Positions 61,462 to 64,000 of a stretch of 64,000 bases of DNA are shown in pieces. Position 1 is the stretch's first letter. Every line of letters starts with the position of its first letter. A program made the translations under genes and the position numbers. The stretch is from Alphaproteobacteria bacterium (GTDB taxonomy: Bacteria; Pseudomonadota; Alphaproteobacteria; Caulobacterales; Aquidulcibacteraceae): the NCBI GenBank assembly GCA_016124655.1, contig WGNI01000002.1, positions 186,001 to 250,000 of the forward strand. The letters run 5' to 3'. The notes beneath the pieces were generated by a model that saw nothing but the letters and a program-made list of their open reading frames with translations, searched no databases and was not told the origin of the DNA.

Positions 61462-62367
61462 ATGGAGATGCAGCAGGTTCGCTATTTTCTCGCGCTCTCC
61501 AGGGAGCTGAATTTTACGCGTGCGGCCGAGCGCTGCAACATCACCCAGCCCGCATTGACGCGCGCCATCCAAGCCTTGGAGGCGGAGTTTGGCGGGCGGC
61601 TGTTTCACCGCGAGCGCAATCAGACGCATCTCTCTGAACTCGGGAGAATGATGCTGCCCTATCTGCAGTCGATCCACGCGCAGTCGGAGGCAGCGCGCGT
61701 GCAGGCGAAATCGCATGGGCGCATGAAGTCGATCGAGTTGAAATTATCGGTCATGTGCACGCTTAGCCCTGCCGTGCTGGCGGATTTCATCGTTCGCTTT
61801 CAAGGCGCCCATCGCGGCGTTGAACTCAAGGTGATGGACGGGGCCGCGAGCCAGATCCTGCATCAGCTCAGTTCCGGCGAACGGGAACTGGCGGTGCTTG
61901 GCTACAACGACACCATAGACGACCGATTTCACGCGCTGCCGCTCTATAAGGAACGCTTCGTGGCGGTGCTGCCGATGACGCATCGGCTCGCCAATCAAGC
62001 GGAACTCCGCATTTCAGAACTTCACCAGGAGCCGTACGTCAATCGGATCAATTGCGAGGTGTTCGAAAACGCGAAACGGGAATTCGCGCGCCAGGGCGTG
62101 TGCGTGCGCATCGTGTTCCGCAGCGAGCGAGATGATTGGGTGCTTGGCATGATCCGATCCGGCATGGGCTGGGGTTTTTTTCCGGAGACGTATACGTTTC
62201 CCGCCGACGTCGCGGTGCGCCCGCTGGTTGATCCCGAGTTTTCGCGAACGGTGTCGCTGATCACCGTGCGGGGGCGACCGCATTCCTCGGCGGTGGGCGC
62301 CTTTGTCAAAGCGGCGCGGAGCTTTCCGTGGTCGACAGCGTCCGGTGCGTGCGCCGCTGCGGCGTGA
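61462..62367 (+). CDS. LysR-family transcriptional regulator
   Basis: This 301-residue protein has an N-terminal winged helix (MQQVRYFLALSRELNFTRAA, then NITQPALTRAIQALEAEFGG) and an effector domain. It resembles the OxyR-like subgroup in the opening words but I see no OxyR Cys pair of standard spacing. It lies between module B and a peroxiredoxin-like gene and is a likely regulator of the latter. The LysR gene at the right end is a close relative. Confidence 0.92.
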   Translation: MEMQQVRYFLALSRELNFTRAAERCNITQPALTRAIQALEAEFGGRLFHRERNQTHLSELGRMMLPYLQSIHAQSEAARVQAKSHGRMKSIELKLSVMCTLSPAVLADFIVRFQGAHRGVELKVMDGAASQILHQLSSGERELAVLGYNDTIDDRFHALPLYKERFVAVLPMTHRLANQAELRISELHQEPYVNRINCEVFENAKREFARQGVCVRIVFRSERDDWVLGMIRSGMGWGFFPETYTFPADVAVRPLVDPEFSRTVSLITVRGRPHSSAVGAFVKAARSFPWSTASGACAAAA

Positions 62368-62421
62368 GTATCTGCCCTTGCGCGCGGGCGCGTGGTATGG
62401 AGGCGGGCTGGTGAACTTCGC

Positions 62422-63129
62422 ATGACAAAGAACCCCCTCGTCGCGGCGCTGGAAGAAACAACGGCCGAGGCCATGGCGTCGAGCAAGCCGCTGGACCAGC
62501 GCCTGCAGATGATCGCCAATCGCGTGCGCGCGCTCAGCCCGGAATTCGCGTCCGCAGTCGACGCTTTCGTCGGCCGGCTCGTTGGCGCTGAAGCCGGCGC
62601 CACAGCGCCAGCCATGGGCGATCGGTTTCCCGGCTTTGTGCTGCCAGACCAGGCCGGACGGCTCGTCTCGCTCGACGCCCTGCTCCAGGATGGACCTGTC
62701 GTTGTTGCGTTTCTGCGTGGGCATTGGTGCCCGTATTGCCGCCTGACAGCGGGTGCGCTTTCCGAGATTGCCGACACGGCGCGTGCGCTGGGCGCGCGCA
62801 TCGTGGCGATTACACCGGAGGGGCGGAAATTCATCCGCCAGCTCGACGCCGATACGCGAGGCGCTTTTCCGATCCTTGCCGATGTCGACAATGGTTTTGC
62901 GCTGAGCGCCAATCTCGGCATCTGGGTGGATGAGTCGATGGCGTCGCTGATCGCGGGCGCGGGCTGGGACATTCCGGCCTATCAAGGCAACGCCGCCTGG
63001 ATTTTGCCGATTCCGGCAATCTTCACGCTGAACCGCGAGGGGATCGTCATCGCGCGGCACGTCAATCCCGATTATCGCGAGCGGGCCAATCTGGATGACA
63101 TTCTCGGCGCGCTTGGCGCGCTCGCTTAG
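62422..63129 (+). CDS. Peroxiredoxin-like (AhpC/TSA) protein with CPYC motif, paralogue 2
   Basis: This 235-residue protein has a helical N-terminal part (about 1-65) and a thioredoxin-fold domain with GHWCPYCRLTAGAL, as in the protein at 50015-50671. A GTG at 62392 would add ten residues; I prefer the ATG at 62422, though neither has an ideal ribosome-binding site. It is expected to reduce peroxides or disulfides in the cytosol. It follows a LysR regulator and converges on another. Confidence 0.87.
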   Translation: MTKNPLVAALEETTAEAMASSKPLDQRLQMIANRVRALSPEFASAVDAFVGRLVGAEAGATAPAMGDRFPGFVLPDQAGRLVSLDALLQDGPVVVAFLRGHWCPYCRLTAGALSEIADTARALGARIVAITPEGRKFIRQLDADTRGAFPILADVDNGFALSANLGIWVDESMASLIAGAGWDIPAYQGNAAWILPIPAIFTLNREGIVIARHVNPDYRERANLDDILGALGALA

Positions 63130-64000
63130 GCGGGGGTGAACTCGCTGTTGCGCAGAAGGCTTAAGAAAGCGCCGGCGGCGGTCTCGCGTTTGCGGCCAGA
63201 GACGGCATACGCATAGACTGTGCGCGTCAGGGGAAGATCTTCAATCGGCAAGCGGCGCATGTCATCGCGCCGTGGCGTGGAGCGCGCGAAGATCGCCACG
63301 CCGATGCCTTGGGCGACCACGGCGGACAGATCATCGAGCGCGGCCAGTTCGTGCACGGTGTCGCTCGGCATGCCGCGCGCTTCAAAAATGCGCGCGGATG
63401 CAGGCCGCGATTCGCAACCTTTCAGCACGAAGATCGGGTGCGGCTTCAATTTCTCCAGCGTGATGACGTTCTCGGCCGCGAGCGGATGGTCGCTTCGCAC
63501 GGCGGCTTCGAAGGGCTCATCGAAGAGAGGCCAGCGATCGAGCCTGTCCCATCCGTCGGTCAGCGGCCCCGCGACCGCGAGATCGACTTCGCCATTCTTC
63601 AAGAGTTCAAGGATTCGATCGCCGTCGCCGTGCTCGAGGCGGAGCTGCAAGCCGGGCAGCGTGCGGAAGACTTCCGCAATCGGCGCCATGACGAGCTCCA
63701 CGCTCACGCTGTTGGATATCGCAAGCGCCAACGGCGCCACGTCGCTTTGCGAGATCGATCGCGCGAGCGCCTTGGCGGTCGTGGCGCTTTCGAAGCATCG
63801 CTCCATCAAGGGCAGCATGCGCTTGCCGAGTTCGGTCAAGTGCGACTTGGAATGCTCACGACGGATGAGGGCGCCGCCGAGCTCCCCCTCCAGCGCCTGA
63901 ATTGCGCGGGTCAGGGCTGACTGGCTGACATTGCACTCCTCCGCCGCTCTGGTGAAATTCAACGTCCGCGTGAGGGCGAGGAAATACCGGATTTGCTGCA
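63126..64000 (-). CDS. LysR-family transcriptional regulator (5' end cut by window edge)
   Basis: The visible frame covers 291 codons plus stop, starting with the fragment QQIRYFLALTRTLNFTRAAE; the last two bases of the window read TG on this strand, so the start codon is probably an ATG whose A lies just outside. Winged helix (NVSQSALTRAIQALEGELGG) and effector domain are complete. It is a paralogue of the LysR gene at 61462 and converges on the peroxiredoxin gene with a four-base overlap of ends. Confidence 0.9.
   Translation of the reverse strand, partial: QQIRYFLALTRTLNFTRAAEECNVSQSALTRAIQALEGELGGALIRREHSKSHLTELGKRMLPLMERCFESATTAKALARSISQSDVAPLALAISNSVSVELVMAPIAEVFRTLPGLQLRLEHGDGDRILELLKNGEVDLAVAGPLTDGWDRLDRWPLFDEPFEAAVRSDHPLAAENVITLEKLKPHPIFVLKGCESRPASARIFEARGMPSDTVHELAALDDLSAVVAQGIGVAIFARSTPRRDDMRRLPIEDLPLTRTVYAYAVSGRKRETAAGAFLSLLRNSEFTPA

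Noticed and set aside
1..64000. Prophage, insertion sequences, CRISPR arrays or toxin-antitoxin pairs
   Set aside because: No integrase, transposase, terminal inverted repeats, spaced direct repeats or small paired toxin genes were seen on reading both strands.

Overview
The window is dense, GC-rich bacterial chromosome of alphaproteobacterial type. The evidence is the block hemC, hemD, mitofilin-like gene, HemY-domain gene (28-25 kb), a single-chain indolepyruvate ferredoxin oxidoreductase, a phasin, a TonB-dependent receptor and single tRNA genes between coding genes. A Caulobacterales/Hyphomonadaceae-like host is my best guess, from gene content only. I see no phage, insertion sequence, CRISPR array, rRNA or plasmid function.

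Layout. 0-4.2 kb: the 3' end of zwf converges on the sulfate-activation genes cysD-cysNC, with a Crp/Fnr regulator upstream. 4.7-9.5 kb: the prkA / DUF444 / spoVR trio. 9.5-11 kb: universal stress protein, host-attachment-family protein, tRNA-Thr(CGT). 11-14.5 kb: ECF sigma factor and membrane anti-sigma factor, divergent from a secreted subtilase and a low-complexity exported protein. 14.5-16.8 kb: DJ-1/PfpI protein, F420-dependent-type NADP reductase and a TetR regulator. 16.7-23.8 kb (minus strand): two-component system, phasin, three small exported cupins, MFS transporter, 3-hydroxybutyrate dehydrogenase and patatin-like phospholipase (module A). 23.9-29.8 kb: citrate synthase with a DNA-binding-like N-terminus, tetrapyrrole genes and an Lrp/AsnC regulator. 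29.9-34.3 kb: the divergent oxidoreductase, small stress genes and tRNA-Met(CAT). 34.3-52.6 kb: an accessory catabolic region with a Baeyer-Villiger monooxygenase, alpha/beta hydrolase, formylglycine-generating enzyme, TonB receptor, DUF1330/metallo-hydrolase/TetR operon, sulfatase, GST, a mesaconyl-CoA-type transferase / citramalyl-CoA-type lyase / hydratase trio, a peroxiredoxin-like protein, an exported crotonase and a LysR regulator. 52.7-64 kb: module B (cupin, MFS, 3-hydroxybutyrate dehydrogenase, patatin, membrane adenylate/guanylate cyclase, small ORF, DoxX, type II NADH dehydrogenase, metallo-hydrolase), then LysR, a second peroxiredoxin-like gene and a second LysR gene cut by the window end.

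The main discovery candidate is the duplicated module cupin - MFS - 3-hydroxybutyrate dehydrogenase - patatin. It occurs twice, about 35 kb apart, on opposite strands and in the same gene order. The copies have clearly diverged, so conserved order suggests a functional unit. Copy A carries a phasin and a two-component system. Copy B carries a nucleotide cyclase and a respiratory NADH dehydrogenase. I infer a role in polyhydroxybutyrate/3-hydroxybutyrate handling linked to redox balance. The exported cupins share an Arg-Pro-Ala motif in place of the usual metal-ligand spacing and may be a distinct subfamily. A second regulatory candidate is a near-identical 19-bp palindrome in front of two operons at 41.8 and 46.8 kb, probably the operator of the TetR gene at 43.4 kb.
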